From contig NZ_JAFBCU010000001.1 in assembly GCF_016907875.1 (NCBI RefSeq), positions 1,612,001-1,676,000 on the forward strand: a stretch of DNA of 64,000 bases. Direction: 5' to 3'. The notes under the pieces are model-generated. The model had not been told where the DNA came from. It saw only the letters and a list, made by a program, of their open reading frames with translations, and did no database searches. The DNA is from Arthrobacter roseus. Lineage in GTDB: Bacteria; Actinomycetota; Actinomycetes; Actinomycetales; Micrococcaceae. Positions 18,111 to 26,447 of this stretch are shown piece after piece. The translations under genes were made by a program, and so were the position numbers. The stretch's first letter is position 1. The number at the start of each line of letters is the position of its first letter.

Positions 18111-19346
18111 CTAGTCACCCTTGGTGCCAAAAACGATTTCATCCCAGCTGGGCACGGAGGACCTCTTTGGCTTGACATTCTTGCGGTCAGGAGGTTCTAC
18201 CACCGCAGCCTCCGGTTCTGCGCTGGCCTTCTCCTGCCGTTCGGGCTCAGGGACGGTCCGAAGGTAATCGCGGTGAACATCGCTAGCCGGGATGACGATC
18301 TCGTGCGTAGATGAACTGACGCCGTCGTGCAGTTGTGGAAGGCCGCTGCCATCGGTCGGGAGGGACGGGGCCAGAGTCAACGACGTGAAGCGTCGAGACG
18401 GGCCTTCGGCAACGGGCGACGTCTCCGCTTCGTGGTCAGCCGAACTGTCGTTGCCGGAGTCCTCGGCATCTTCGTCCGTCCGCGGGTGTGCTGCTGGGAT
18501 ACTTCCCCTGCTAAGGAGGAGTGCCAGAGCGTCATCGCCGTCTTCGTCCGCCCCAATGCGTTGTCCACGCCGTGAGCGCAGGGTCTCAAGAAGTTCATCG
18601 GGCTCAGCGCTGTGGTCTGCGATAAGGGGCTCTTGTGCCGCTTCCTTCCCTGCGTCTGTCTCGAAATCAAAGGGGCGGTCGGCGACTGCGCTGAGCCGCC
18701 GGGCTGGGAGAGGGCCGTCCAGAGGCTCCAGCTCACTGAGGATCTGCGCCCAGCGATTGGCGTTCGCGATGGCTTTACGTGCGGGAACGAATGTCCATCG
18801 TGCCGGTGGTGCCTCGCCCACGTCAACAGGGGTTTCAGGCAGGTCGAACTGTGCAGTGACTTCCCAAACGCCATCCCGTCCGCGCCAGGCATCCCAGCGA
18901 ACATCGTCCTGGTTCACTCCAAAAGAACGCAGGCGGTGCTCCACCATGTCTACGAGCCTGGCGGGGGTGTCACCGAAGACTGAGCGGTAACCGTCATTGG
19001 AGGGCAGCGGTCCCGCAACCTCGACCCTCTGCGCCTGCTCGGCGATGTAATTCCGTTCTGCAAGGACCGGTCCCTCATATCGCAGAATATGCGCCATATC
19101 GCCACCGGATTCGGCTGCTACGTCCGCTGCAGTAGCCCCGGCACGAATACGTGCTTGGATATCGCGAGGACTCATGGTGGCCTGGTCGCCGGGTACCCGA
19201 GACGGAGCCGACCGTTGTGCGCTCTGATGCGACGCGGCCATTCTCAAGGCCTCGTTGATCGGCAAACTGTAGGTTTCGCTTCCTTCTCCGCTCAATAGCA
19301 GGTGCCCACCGTTTTCCTGGACACCTACCAGCCGTAGCTCCTGCAT
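18111..19346 (-). CDS. sepH: Septation protein SepH (DUF3071)
   Basis: 411 residues. The N-terminal MQELRLVGVQENGGHLLL followed by helix-turn-helix-like SPRDIQARIRAGATAADVAA and IAEQAQRVEVAGPLP define SepH, a regulator shown in Streptomyces and mycobacteria to bind FtsZ and promote filament assembly. Residues after ~240 are acidic, Pro/Ser-rich and probably disordered, ending in a short conserved tail (KRSSVPSWDEIVFGTK). ATG 19346 is chosen over 19406 because GGAGGG lies 5 nt upstream and family members start here. It acts at the division site. Confidence 0.9.
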   Translation of the reverse strand: MQELRLVGVQENGGHLLLSGEGSETYSLPINEALRMAASHQSAQRSAPSRVPGDQATMSPRDIQARIRAGATAADVAAESGGDMAHILRYEGPVLAERNYIAEQAQRVEVAGPLPSNDGYRSVFGDTPARLVDMVEHRLRSFGVNQDDVRWDAWRGRDGVWEVTAQFDLPETPVDVGEAPPARWTFVPARKAIANANRWAQILSELEPLDGPLPARRLSAVADRPFDFETDAGKEAAQEPLIADHSAEPDELLETLRSRRGQRIGADEDGDDALALLLSRGSIPAAHPRTDEDAEDSGNDSSADHEAETSPVAEGPSRRFTSLTLAPSLPTDGSGLPQLHDGVSSSTHEIVIPASDVHRDYLRTVPEPERQEKASAEPEAAVVEPPDRKNVKPKRSSVPSWDEIVFGTKGD

Positions 19347-19623
19347 AGAACCCTCCGCCAGAATGATGAATTTCCTATCCGAAACTCTGCCACTGTTGGA
19401 GGACAATTCATACTAGCTGCCGGGGCGTGGCGCGCACTGAACCTGTCAATGAGGCTCCCGGCTGGCATTTTTTCCGTTAATGAGCAACAATCTCTCCGTT
19501 ACGGGCACAAAAACAAGTCTCGCAGCGTTGTGAACAAACAGTTCGCCGGGCCGTGACGAAGCCCTGTTGAACCCACGAAGTTTCAAGTAAAGCCCCCAAC
19601 CACCGGAGCGTGAGCAATACACT

Positions 19624-19923
19624 ATGGCGACTGATTACGATGCGCCGCGCAAAACCGACGACGAACTCAGCGAAGACTCCATTGAAGAGCTGAAGACGCG
19701 GCGGACAGACAAGCAGTCTGCCGTGGTCGATGAGGACGAAACGGAAGCCGCCGACGGCTACGAACTCCCCGGAGCGGACCTATCCGGTGAAGAGCTTCTG
19801 GTCCGGGTTCTTCCAGCACAGGAGGACGAGTTCACTTGTGCCTCGTGCTTCCTTGTTCGGCACCGTTCGCAGATTGCGAAGGAAAAGGGCGGAATGGTTT
19901 ACTGCAAGGACTGCGAGGGCTGA
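19624..19923 (+). CDS. DUF4193 family protein
   Basis: 99 residues. The N-terminus MATDYDAPRKTDDELSEDSI and the C-terminal zinc ribbon (FTCASCFLVRHRSQ ... MVYCKDCEG, two CxxC pairs) match DUF4193, a highly conserved actinobacterial protein of unknown role, often linked to transcription or division genes by neighbourhood. The 277-nt region between it and sepH is divergent promoter space; I see no confident -35/-10 pair there. It ends in an intrinsic terminator. Confidence 0.85.
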   Translation: MATDYDAPRKTDDELSEDSIEELKTRRTDKQSAVVDEDETEAADGYELPGADLSGEELLVRVLPAQEDEFTCASCFLVRHRSQIAKEKGGMVYCKDCEG

Positions 19924-19949
19924 TCAATCTCTGCTCAGGTTCCAGGGGC

Positions 19950-19990
19950 GGCAGGAGCGGTGTGCCATGTGCGGACAGCTCCTGCCTTTT
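19950..19990 (+). terminator. Intrinsic terminator after DUF4193
   Basis: GGCAGGAGC (19950-19958) pairs perfectly with GCTCCTGCC (19978-19986), a 9-bp stem with a 19-nt loop, followed directly by TTTT. Confidence 0.8.
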
Positions 19991-20039
19991 CATCTGCTGG
20001 CTGCACAAATGCTAGCTCAACGTGGAGCAGGCTCAGACT

Positions 20040-20513
20040 CTAATCTTTCGACGTAAGAGCTGAAACGAGCTTCTCGGGATGACGGGTCGATGTTATCCAG
20101 TAGGGGGTCCTGTCCATTTCGTCCGTTATCTCGATGCGCACCACCGGAGAAATCCAACCACGGATGCACTGGAAGGCGAGGGCGTTAAGCGCCGTGCCTC
20201 GCTGCTCGGTTGCCGCTTCATCCAAGAAGCCCTCGACGCCACCCACGAAGCGTCGTTCAATCCGTGCACGTCCCACCTCGAGTTCCATCCGAGTGACCCT
20301 GATCCTGGGGGTGGAGAGCAAAAGCAGGACAGCCAGTACAATCCCCACCACAATGGCGGCAATAATTCCCGTTGTTATGTTGATCGGAGCAAAAACCAAG
20401 ACTGATGCACCGGCGACGCAGGCGGCGACTGCCCAGATCCAGAGGGCTGGCCAGAGCTTTTCTTCATAGAGGGGCTCAAGGTAAGCGGAGGATTGGTGAT
20501 CTGGAGTCGACAT
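20040..20513 (-). CDS. DUF3093 family membrane protein
   Basis: 157 residues. Two adjacent hydrophobic helices (about 20-45 and 47-67) near the N-terminus are followed by a soluble beta-rich domain with ALNALAFQCIRGWISPVVRI and PYWITSTRHPEKL, the family signature. Actinobacterial, function unknown. It lies divergent to dut, the same arrangement known in mycobacteria. Confidence 0.82.
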   Translation of the reverse strand: MSTPDHQSSAYLEPLYEEKLWPALWIWAVAACVAGASVLVFAPINITTGIIAAIVVGIVLAVLLLLSTPRIRVTRMELEVGRARIERRFVGGVEGFLDEAATEQRGTALNALAFQCIRGWISPVVRIEITDEMDRTPYWITSTRHPEKLVSALTSKD

Positions 20514-20549
20514 GGCTTCAGTTTTCCACCTTTTCGCAAGGTTTTCACC

Positions 20550-20580
20550 TTGGCACCATCGATCGTCGACACGCTAAAGT
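20550..20580 (+). promoter_or_regulatory. Weak candidate dut promoter
   Basis: TTGGCA (20550-20555) and TAAAGT (20575-20580) are separated by 19 bp, longer than ideal. It lies about 80 nt upstream of the dut start in the divergent region with DUF3093. Confidence 0.3.
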
Positions 20581-20661
20581 GGTCCGTGTAGAAGCTTGCC
20601 CCGTCGGTCACGGGTGCTCAGCCAGCGTTCGAACGTCAATCAAACAGATCTAGGTGAGACA

Positions 20662-21126
20662 GTGCAAGAAGGCCGTACAACGTTGACGGTGGAGCTGAAG
20701 CTCCTCGATGAAGGCTTGGAAAAGCCTTCATACTCCCACGCGGGCGACGCCGGAGCGGACTTGCGGAGCACAGTGGACTGTGAATTGTTACCCGGTGAAC
20801 GCCGACTCATCGCTACTGGTGTGTGCATGTCGTTGCCCTTCGGGTACGTTGGCCTCATCCACCCACGCTCCGGCCTCGCCACCAAACACGGCATCACCAT
20901 AGTAAACGCACCGGGAACGGTGGACGCCGGATACAGGGGAGAAATTGCTGTCACTCTTCTCAACACAGATGGCTCCGATACCTTCCGAATTTCCCGTGGA
21001 GACAGGATTGCCCAGCTCATCATTCAGAAGGTCGAAACGGCAGACTTTAAGATTGTTGAAGAACTCTCGCCTTCTGCACGCGGAAGCGGCGGTTTTGGCT
21101 CTACCGGCGGTTTCAACTCGGATTAA
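20662..21126 (+). CDS. dut: Deoxyuridine 5'-triphosphate nucleotidohydrolase (dUTPase)
   Basis: 154 residues, trimeric dUTPase family. The five motifs are visible: GDAGADLRS, HPRSGLATKHG, NAPGTVDAGYRGEI with the catalytic Asp, RGDRIAQLII, and the C-terminal GSGGFGSTGG arm that closes over the nucleotide. It hydrolyses dUTP to dUMP, keeping uracil out of DNA and feeding thymidylate synthesis. GTG 20662 is the likely start, with TAGGTGAG just upstream; TTG 20683 is a shorter alternative. Confidence 0.92.
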   Translation: MQEGRTTLTVELKLLDEGLEKPSYSHAGDAGADLRSTVDCELLPGERRLIATGVCMSLPFGYVGLIHPRSGLATKHGITIVNAPGTVDAGYRGEIAVTLLNTDGSDTFRISRGDRIAQLIIQKVETADFKIVEELSPSARGSGGFGSTGGFNSD

Positions 21127-21182
21127 GCCGCTATTTTTCCTGCCCGCTAGGGGCTATCCACATATATAAGGAGTGACCAAAA

Positions 21183-21875
21183 ATGGCTTTTGGGCGCCGC
21201 AAGACCAGGACGAATCAAGACGCCGTGGACAACGTCGCAGAGTCCAGCGAGAACCATTCAGAAAAAGCTTCCACGGGCCCTTTCGACGAAGAGGCTCATC
21301 CTTCCGCCGAAGGGTACGTGGATCTCGGCGCAATCCGCATTGCAGCCCGTGAAGGACTGCAGCTTAGGCTCGAAGTAGAAGAAAGCACCAAGCGCGTCGT
21401 TGCTGTCACCCTCGACCTCAACGGATCAAGTCTGCAACTTCAGGCTTTCGCCGCTCCCAAGAGTGAAGGCCTATGGGGCGAAATCCGCGAGCAGATCTCC
21501 GAATCTGTTGGCACCCAGGGAGGCGGCGTGGATGCCGTCGACGGTACGTTCGGTACTGAACTCGTCGCTAAACTTCCAGTCCAGGCGCCGGACGGTACCG
21601 CAGGGTATCGAGTAGCCCGCTTTGTCGGCGTTGACGGCCCTCGATGGTTCCTCCGAGGCGTTTTCGGCGGCTCGGCGGCTGTGGACCGCGAGGCCGCCGC
21701 CGGGCTGGAGGAAGTGTTCCGCAACATCGTTGTCGTGCGCGGGGATGTACCCATGCCTCCACGAGATTTACTTCCTCTTCGGCTTCCGCAGGACGCTTCC
21801 GGTGCAGCAGCGGCAGCGCAAAGCCCTGGGCTGGACGAAGTCAAGCGTGGCCCGGAAGTCACCAAGATTGGCTGA
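21183..21875 (+). CDS. DUF3710 family protein
   Basis: 230 residues. An N-terminal charged tail (~1-40) is followed by YVDLGAIRIAAREGLQLRLE and a beta-rich core with GPRWFLRGVFGGSAA and a conserved VPMPPRDLLPLRLP end. This is an actinobacterial family of unknown function, always near dut in related genomes. AAGGAG lies 9 nt before the ATG. The downstream OB-fold gene overlaps its 3' end. Confidence 0.85.
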   Translation: MAFGRRKTRTNQDAVDNVAESSENHSEKASTGPFDEEAHPSAEGYVDLGAIRIAAREGLQLRLEVEESTKRVVAVTLDLNGSSLQLQAFAAPKSEGLWGEIREQISESVGTQGGGVDAVDGTFGTELVAKLPVQAPDGTAGYRVARFVGVDGPRWFLRGVFGGSAAVDREAAAGLEEVFRNIVVVRGDVPMPPRDLLPLRLPQDASGAAAAAQSPGLDEVKRGPEVTKIG

Positions 21876-22275
21876 CACTACGCCGGAGAACCTGAACCAC
21901 AGGGCGACGCTAGATCCGTACAGAATTAGGTCCATCGCGCAGTTGCCGGAGCGGGGCCGGGCCGTGTGTCGAGGTTATGTGGAGTCGATTACGGTTCTGC
22001 CGGTTGGCGAGAACGTCAGCTTTTCTGCCGTGGTTTCTGATATCCACACACGGAAGGCTCCGTCTCAAGGACCGGCCGTCCGCGGAGAAGGCGTAGCGCA
22101 GGAGCATCGGGCCAGGCATCGGGCGCGTTTGATCTGGATGGGTCAGCGGATGGTTCCCGGTATTGAGGCTGGCGTGGAACTGACATTCGAAGGCATGGTG
22201 AGGCCAGTAGAGGCACTGCCCACCATCTACAATCCACGGTACGAAATCATCGGCCGTCCAAGGGAGAACCAGTGA
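21868..22275 (+). CDS. OB-fold nucleic acid-binding domain protein
   Basis: 135 residues if started at TTG 21868 (8-nt overlap with DUF3710); GTG 21847 would add 7 residues and is nearly as likely. GGAAG at 21853-21857 favours 21868. The segment RAVCRGYVESITVLPVGENV, then FSAVVSD and GVELTFEGMVRPVEALPTIY, is the OB-fold typical of this small actinobacterial family, located between DUF3710 and DUF3159. Binding partner unknown. Confidence 0.75.
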   Translation: MADTTPENLNHRATLDPYRIRSIAQLPERGRAVCRGYVESITVLPVGENVSFSAVVSDIHTRKAPSQGPAVRGEGVAQEHRARHRARLIWMGQRMVPGIEAGVELTFEGMVRPVEALPTIYNPRYEIIGRPRENQ

Positions 22276-23015
22276 ACGAGCCGAGGCCAGAATCATCGAA
22301 AGATTCCTCGCGAGCCGAACCCTGTGGCGCCGATCCCGACCGGACTACCGAGGGGGTCCTGGCTCGGGCTGCGGCAGTAAAAAATGCTGACGGTCAGATC
22401 GATGTTCTGAAAACCATTGGAGGTTATCAGGGCCTGGCCGAAAGCATCGTTCCGGCGCTGGTGTTCTCCGTCGTGTTTACCGTGGGGCGGGATCTTCCAT
22501 GGTCCCTGGCTGCCGCGATTGTCTCCGCGATGGCCTTTACGATCGTTAGGCTGGTTCAGAAGTCGTCAATCACCCAGGCGCTGGTGGGGATCGCTGGCGT
22601 CGCCATCTGCGCAGTCGTGGCCATGAGAAGCGGGGACCCCAACGACTACTTCCTCCCCGGGTTCTTCGTGAATGGCGGTTACATCCTGGCGATGATCCTC
22701 TCGATTGCGATCAAGTGGCCAGTTGCCGGGCTGTTGTTCGGCTTCATTCGGGGCGAAGGAACACAGTGGCGGACCAATGTTCGGCGGCGACGCGCCTACG
22801 CGACCGCCACATGGATTGTGATCGGCGTCCTTGCTCTGCGGTTGAGCGTGCAGTTGCCGCTGTATGCTGCTGGCCAATTTGTGGAACTCGCCACTGCACG
22901 AATTGTCATGGGCCTGCCGCTGTATGCATTGGGATTGTGGTTCGCCTGGCTGGTTTCTCGCAGCCCCGAGGACGTCCCTCAGGACCAACAAACAGAGGAC
23001 GAGGACCTATCCTGA
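22272..23015 (+). CDS. DUF3159 family membrane protein
   Basis: 247 residues with 5-6 hydrophobic helices. QIDVLKTIGGYQGLAESIVP followed by ALVFSVVF and DPNDYFLPGFFVNGGYILA are characteristic of DUF3159. GTG 22272 overlaps the OB-fold stop by 4 nt (GTGA), with AAGGGAG just upstream, so translation is coupled. Integral membrane, function unknown. The OB-DUF3159 pair next to CeoB/CeoC is conserved in mycobacteria. Confidence 0.83.
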   Translation: MNEPRPESSKDSSRAEPCGADPDRTTEGVLARAAAVKNADGQIDVLKTIGGYQGLAESIVPALVFSVVFTVGRDLPWSLAAAIVSAMAFTIVRLVQKSSITQALVGIAGVAICAVVAMRSGDPNDYFLPGFFVNGGYILAMILSIAIKWPVAGLLFGFIRGEGTQWRTNVRRRRAYATATWIVIGVLALRLSVQLPLYAAGQFVELATARIVMGLPLYALGLWFAWLVSRSPEDVPQDQQTEDEDLS

Positions 23016-23036
23016 AGGGCCTCAGAGATGGCCAGG

Positions 23037-23705
23037 TCAGTCTTCGGCACTTCCCATGAGTAGCTGACGGAGTTCGTCTTCGGCCGCGATTGTTGAGATG
23101 AAAAACAACTCGTCTCCACTGTCTATAACGTCATCGCCGCTGGGCGTGATGGGTTGATCGTCACGCAGGATGGCAACCACCGTGGCGTCCGCAGGCCAGG
23201 TGATCGAATCCAATGTCCGGCCAAGGAACGCCGATGTCAAAGGAACCGTGAACTCCACGATAGAGGCGACTCCGCTCTGCAGCGTCAAGAGCCTCACGAC
23301 ATCTCCGACCTCTACGGCCTCTTCTACGAGTGCTGTCATGAGCCGGGGCGTATTCACCGCTACATCCACGCCCCACGAATCATCGAACATCCAGTCGTTT
23401 TTGGGATTGTTGACCCGCCCGACCGTCCTCCCAACGCCGAATTCGCTCTTCGCCAGTAGAGAGACCACCAGATTCACTTTGTCATCGCCGGTAGCCGAGA
23501 CGACGACGTCTGCGTCTTCGAGCTGTGCGTCCTTGAGCGTTGTCAGTTCGCAGGCGTCGCCGATGATCCAGCGTGCGTTCTCTATGCCGCTGCGGATGAC
23601 GGATTCGGGTTTCTGGTCAATCAGGAGGATGTCGTGCCCGTGGCTCATGAGCTCGCGCGCAATGGAGGACCCAACGCTGCCAGCCCCGGCGATAACAACT
23701 TTCAC
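23037..23705 (-). CDS. ceoC: TrkA/RCK family potassium-uptake regulatory protein (CeoC-like)
   Basis: 222 residues. An N-terminal Rossmann fold (MKVVIAGAGSVGSSIAREL, LLIDQKPE, VVSATGDDKVNLVV) forms an RCK_N domain that binds NAD(H) or nucleotides; the C-terminal half (DVVRLLTLQSGVASIVEFTV ... PADATVVAILRDDQPI) is a TrkA_C domain. It is a cytoplasmic gating subunit. The GTG start overlaps the upstream ceoB stop by 4 nt (GTGA). No TrkG/TrkH-type membrane subunit lies in the window; the divergent APC permease is the candidate partner. Confidence 0.87.
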   Translation of the reverse strand: MKVVIAGAGSVGSSIARELMSHGHDILLIDQKPESVIRSGIENARWIIGDACELTTLKDAQLEDADVVVSATGDDKVNLVVSLLAKSEFGVGRTVGRVNNPKNDWMFDDSWGVDVAVNTPRLMTALVEEAVEVGDVVRLLTLQSGVASIVEFTVPLTSAFLGRTLDSITWPADATVVAILRDDQPITPSGDDVIDSGDELFFISTIAAEDELRQLLMGSAED

Positions 23706-24376
23706 TCTGACTCCTTCGCGGGCGCCTGCGACAGGACACGGGTTACGTCGTCTGTTGCCGCAACCCGCATCATCGCATGCACTACATCACCTTGTTGGTA
23801 GCTGGTGCCATGGCCGGGAAGAACGCCTTCGCCGAAGCGGGTCAGGTAGGCCACACGGACGCCGGCGGACGTCTCGATATCCGAGAGCGTGCTACCCACC
23901 CAGCCCTCGTGGAGGGATAACTCGCCCAGAATGAGACGGCCAGAGGATTCACGGAAATCTCCGTTGATACTCTGCTCCGGCAGAATGCGACGCAGCACCT
24001 GATCGGCGCTCCACCGAACCGCCGCGACGGTCGGAATGCCCAGCCGCTGGTAGATTTCGGCCCGGCCGGGATCGTAGATGCGAGCGACAACGTGCGGAAC
24101 GTGAAAGGTTTCTCTGGCGACACGTGTGGCGAGAATATTCGAATTATCGCCGCTGGACACGGCCGCGAATGCGTAGGCGTTGACTATGTCTGCCTCACGC
24201 AGAGTATCCCGGTCAAAACCCACGCCTGTAACCGTCTGGCCGCAAAATGATGCCCGGAGTCGGTTGAATGCGCGTTCATTCTGGTCGATGATGGCAACGG
24301 AATGGCCAGAATCCTCCAGAGTGTGCGCCAGTGTGGCGCCCACGCGACCACAACCCATGATCACAAAATGTGCCAT
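23702..24376 (-). CDS. ceoB: TrkA/RCK family potassium-uptake regulatory protein (CeoB-like)
   Basis: 224 residues with the same two-domain design: RCK_N (MAHFVIMGCGRVGATLAHTL, VAIIDQNERAFNRL, AAVSSGDNSNILAT) and TrkA_C (GRLILGELSLHEGWVGSTLS). ATG 24376 is chosen because GAGGAACCAGGG precedes it and the Rossmann strand begins immediately. First gene of the ceoBC operon; the 96-nt space to the divergent permease at 24473 carries both promoters. Confidence 0.87.
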   Translation of the reverse strand: MAHFVIMGCGRVGATLAHTLEDSGHSVAIIDQNERAFNRLRASFCGQTVTGVGFDRDTLREADIVNAYAFAAVSSGDNSNILATRVARETFHVPHVVARIYDPGRAEIYQRLGIPTVAAVRWSADQVLRRILPEQSINGDFRESSGRLILGELSLHEGWVGSTLSDIETSAGVRVAYLTRFGEGVLPGHGTSYQQGDVVHAMMRVAATDDVTRVLSQAPAKESE

Positions 24377-24472
24377 CCCTGGTTCCTCACCTCTTGTCCA
24401 GCCGTACTGCACCAGCCTATTCCAGAAGCCGCTGTTCGCCAGCACGGCGCTTTGAGACTAGCGTTTAGCGAT

Positions 24473-26446
24473 GTGCTGACATTTTTTGATGCGGTGAAAC
24501 GAATTCTGGTCGGGCAACCGTTCCGCAACGATCATTTCCGCCGCGAATCCCTTCCGAAGCGGACGGCTTTGCCCGTCTTCTCCGTGAGCGCGCTCTCGTC
24601 CGTGGCATACGCCCCCGATGAGATCATCCTGACCCTCGCTCTGGCCGGAGTAGCGGCGCTGACACTGTCGCCGTGGGTCGGTCTGGGCGTCGTCGTCGTG
24701 CTCCTTGTCATCGTGGCCTCCTACCGGCAGGCCGTCTTCGCTTTTCCGACAGGGGGAAGCGACTATGAGATTTCGTCCCGTAATCTGGGAGACCGGGCGG
24801 GTGTCACTGTTGCGTCCGCGTTATTGGTGGACTATGTCCTGACTGTTGCCGTGTCGATGTCATCGGCTGCGCACTACATAATTTCCGCCTTCCCTGCGCT
24901 GCGTGATGGCGAAACGATATTCGCCGTAGCAGGGGTGGCCATCCTTGTTCTTCTCAATCTCCGTGGCGTTCGGCGGGGCAGCCGGGCTATTGCCATTCCC
25001 GCGTACATATTCATGGTCTCTATCCTCGGTATGTGTGCCATTGGACTGATCCGCAGTGTCAACGGCACTCTGGGAAAAGCGCCAAGTGCCGATCTCGAGA
25101 TCATTCCTCAGGCCGGCTTTGATTCAGGGCTAGTAGGTCTAGCGGGGGCGCTGCTGGTGCTTCGCGCCTTTTCCACCGGCGCGGCAGCACTGACTGGTTT
25201 GGAGGGCCCGGGAGGAAACGTCCAGAGCTTTCAGAAACCGAAGCGCCGGAACGCGGCCACGACGCTGCTTCTTGTAGGCGTCATCGCGGGGGCGATGACC
25301 GCGGGTGTGATTTATCTGGCCCGTGTCACGCGGGTGCATTTGGTGCAGGATCCGGCAACCCAGTTGCGTCGAGATGGTGCACCCCTGCCGGATGATTACG
25401 TGCAGAACCCCGTCGTTGGTCAGCTCGCTGCAACCATATTCAACGACGGAAGTCTTCTGTTCGTTGTCGTCGTTGCATCCACTGCTCTGGTGCTGGTGCT
25501 GGCAAGCCATGCCGCGTTCAGCGGTTTCCCCACGCTGGCCTCGACGCTCGCTGTCGATCGCTTTCTGCCGAAACAGTTGCGTGCCAGAGGCGACCGCCTC
25601 ACGTTCAGTAACGGGATCATTGCCCTCGGTATTGCCGCGATTGTCCTGATCCTGATATTCGATGCGGACGTCACGGCGCTGGTTCAGCTCTACATAGTCG
25701 GAGTGTTTGTCTCATTTACACTGACTCAGCTGGGACTGGTGCGTCATTGGACCAAGGAACTGCGGTCCACACCGGATTCTTCTGCGCGGTTCCGGATGAT
25801 GAAATCTCGGCTAATCAATCTGATTGGTTTTGCCCTCACAGCGGCAGTACTCGTGGTCGTACTGGTCACGAAGTTCCGTTACGGCGCTTGGATCGCTGTT
25901 CTGGCGATCGTCATTCTGGCGCTGCTGATGTTGGCGACGCACGCTCACTACAACAAGGTGGAGCAGGAGCTGACCATAGAGGCAGATCACGTCTCGAAGG
26001 CGCTGCCCTCCCGGGTTCACGCCGTGATACTTGTGTCACATGTGCGCAAACCTGTCCTGCGCGCTCTCGCGTTTGCGCGGGCCTCAAGGCCGTCAAAAAT
26101 TGACGCGATTGTCGTCGACGTCGATCAGGAGGAAACTCGACGTACGCTTCAGGACTGGGAACGGTATCGTATTCCGGTACCGGTCACGGTGCTCGCCTCG
26201 CCCTACCGTGACACCATCTCGCCGATTCTGGAATACATCAGGACCATCCGGAGCGAATCTCCGCGGGACCTGGTAGTGGTTTACATTCCCGAGTATGTGG
26301 TTGGTAAATGGTGGGAACAGTTGATGCACAACCAGACGGCCCTGCGAATAAAAGCCCGGCTGCATTTTGAACCAGGTGTCATGGTGGCTAGTGTGCCGTG
26401 GCAACTGGCCTCCTCCGAAGCCTCACGAAAGTATCAGGACCTCTGA
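24473..26446 (+). CDS. APC superfamily permease with C-terminal UspA-like domain (KimA-like potassium transporter candidate)
   Basis: 657 residues. About 12 transmembrane helices occupy residues ~25-495, beginning with FSVSALSSVAYAPDEIILTL, the unwound TM1 of the KimA-like APC group. Residues ~510-645 form a soluble alpha/beta domain (SRVHAVILVSHVRKPVLRAL, IDAIVVDVDQEETRR, DLVVVYIPEYVVGKWWEQLM) resembling the C-terminal UspA-like domain of KimA, a proton-coupled potassium importer. Annotation pipelines usually call it an amino acid permease. The divergent ceoBC RCK genes favour potassium. GTG 24473 has no clear Shine-Dalgarno; the frame is open further upstream but would run into ceoB. Confidence 0.75.
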   Translation: MLTFFDAVKRILVGQPFRNDHFRRESLPKRTALPVFSVSALSSVAYAPDEIILTLALAGVAALTLSPWVGLGVVVVLLVIVASYRQAVFAFPTGGSDYEISSRNLGDRAGVTVASALLVDYVLTVAVSMSSAAHYIISAFPALRDGETIFAVAGVAILVLLNLRGVRRGSRAIAIPAYIFMVSILGMCAIGLIRSVNGTLGKAPSADLEIIPQAGFDSGLVGLAGALLVLRAFSTGAAALTGLEGPGGNVQSFQKPKRRNAATTLLLVGVIAGAMTAGVIYLARVTRVHLVQDPATQLRRDGAPLPDDYVQNPVVGQLAATIFNDGSLLFVVVVASTALVLVLASHAAFSGFPTLASTLAVDRFLPKQLRARGDRLTFSNGIIALGIAAIVLILIFDADVTALVQLYIVGVFVSFTLTQLGLVRHWTKELRSTPDSSARFRMMKSRLINLIGFALTAAVLVVVLVTKFRYGAWIAVLAIVILALLMLATHAHYNKVEQELTIEADHVSKALPSRVHAVILVSHVRKPVLRALAFARASRPSKIDAIVVDVDQEETRRTLQDWERYRIPVPVTVLASPYRDTISPILEYIRTIRSESPRDLVVVYIPEYVVGKWWEQLMHNQTALRIKARLHFEPGVMVASVPWQLASSEASRKYQDL

Positions 26447-26447
26447 C

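Noticed and set aside
18292-18990. 232-codon open frame on the plus strand
   Set aside because: Lies opposite sepH, low-complexity Ser/Arg text, no family motif.
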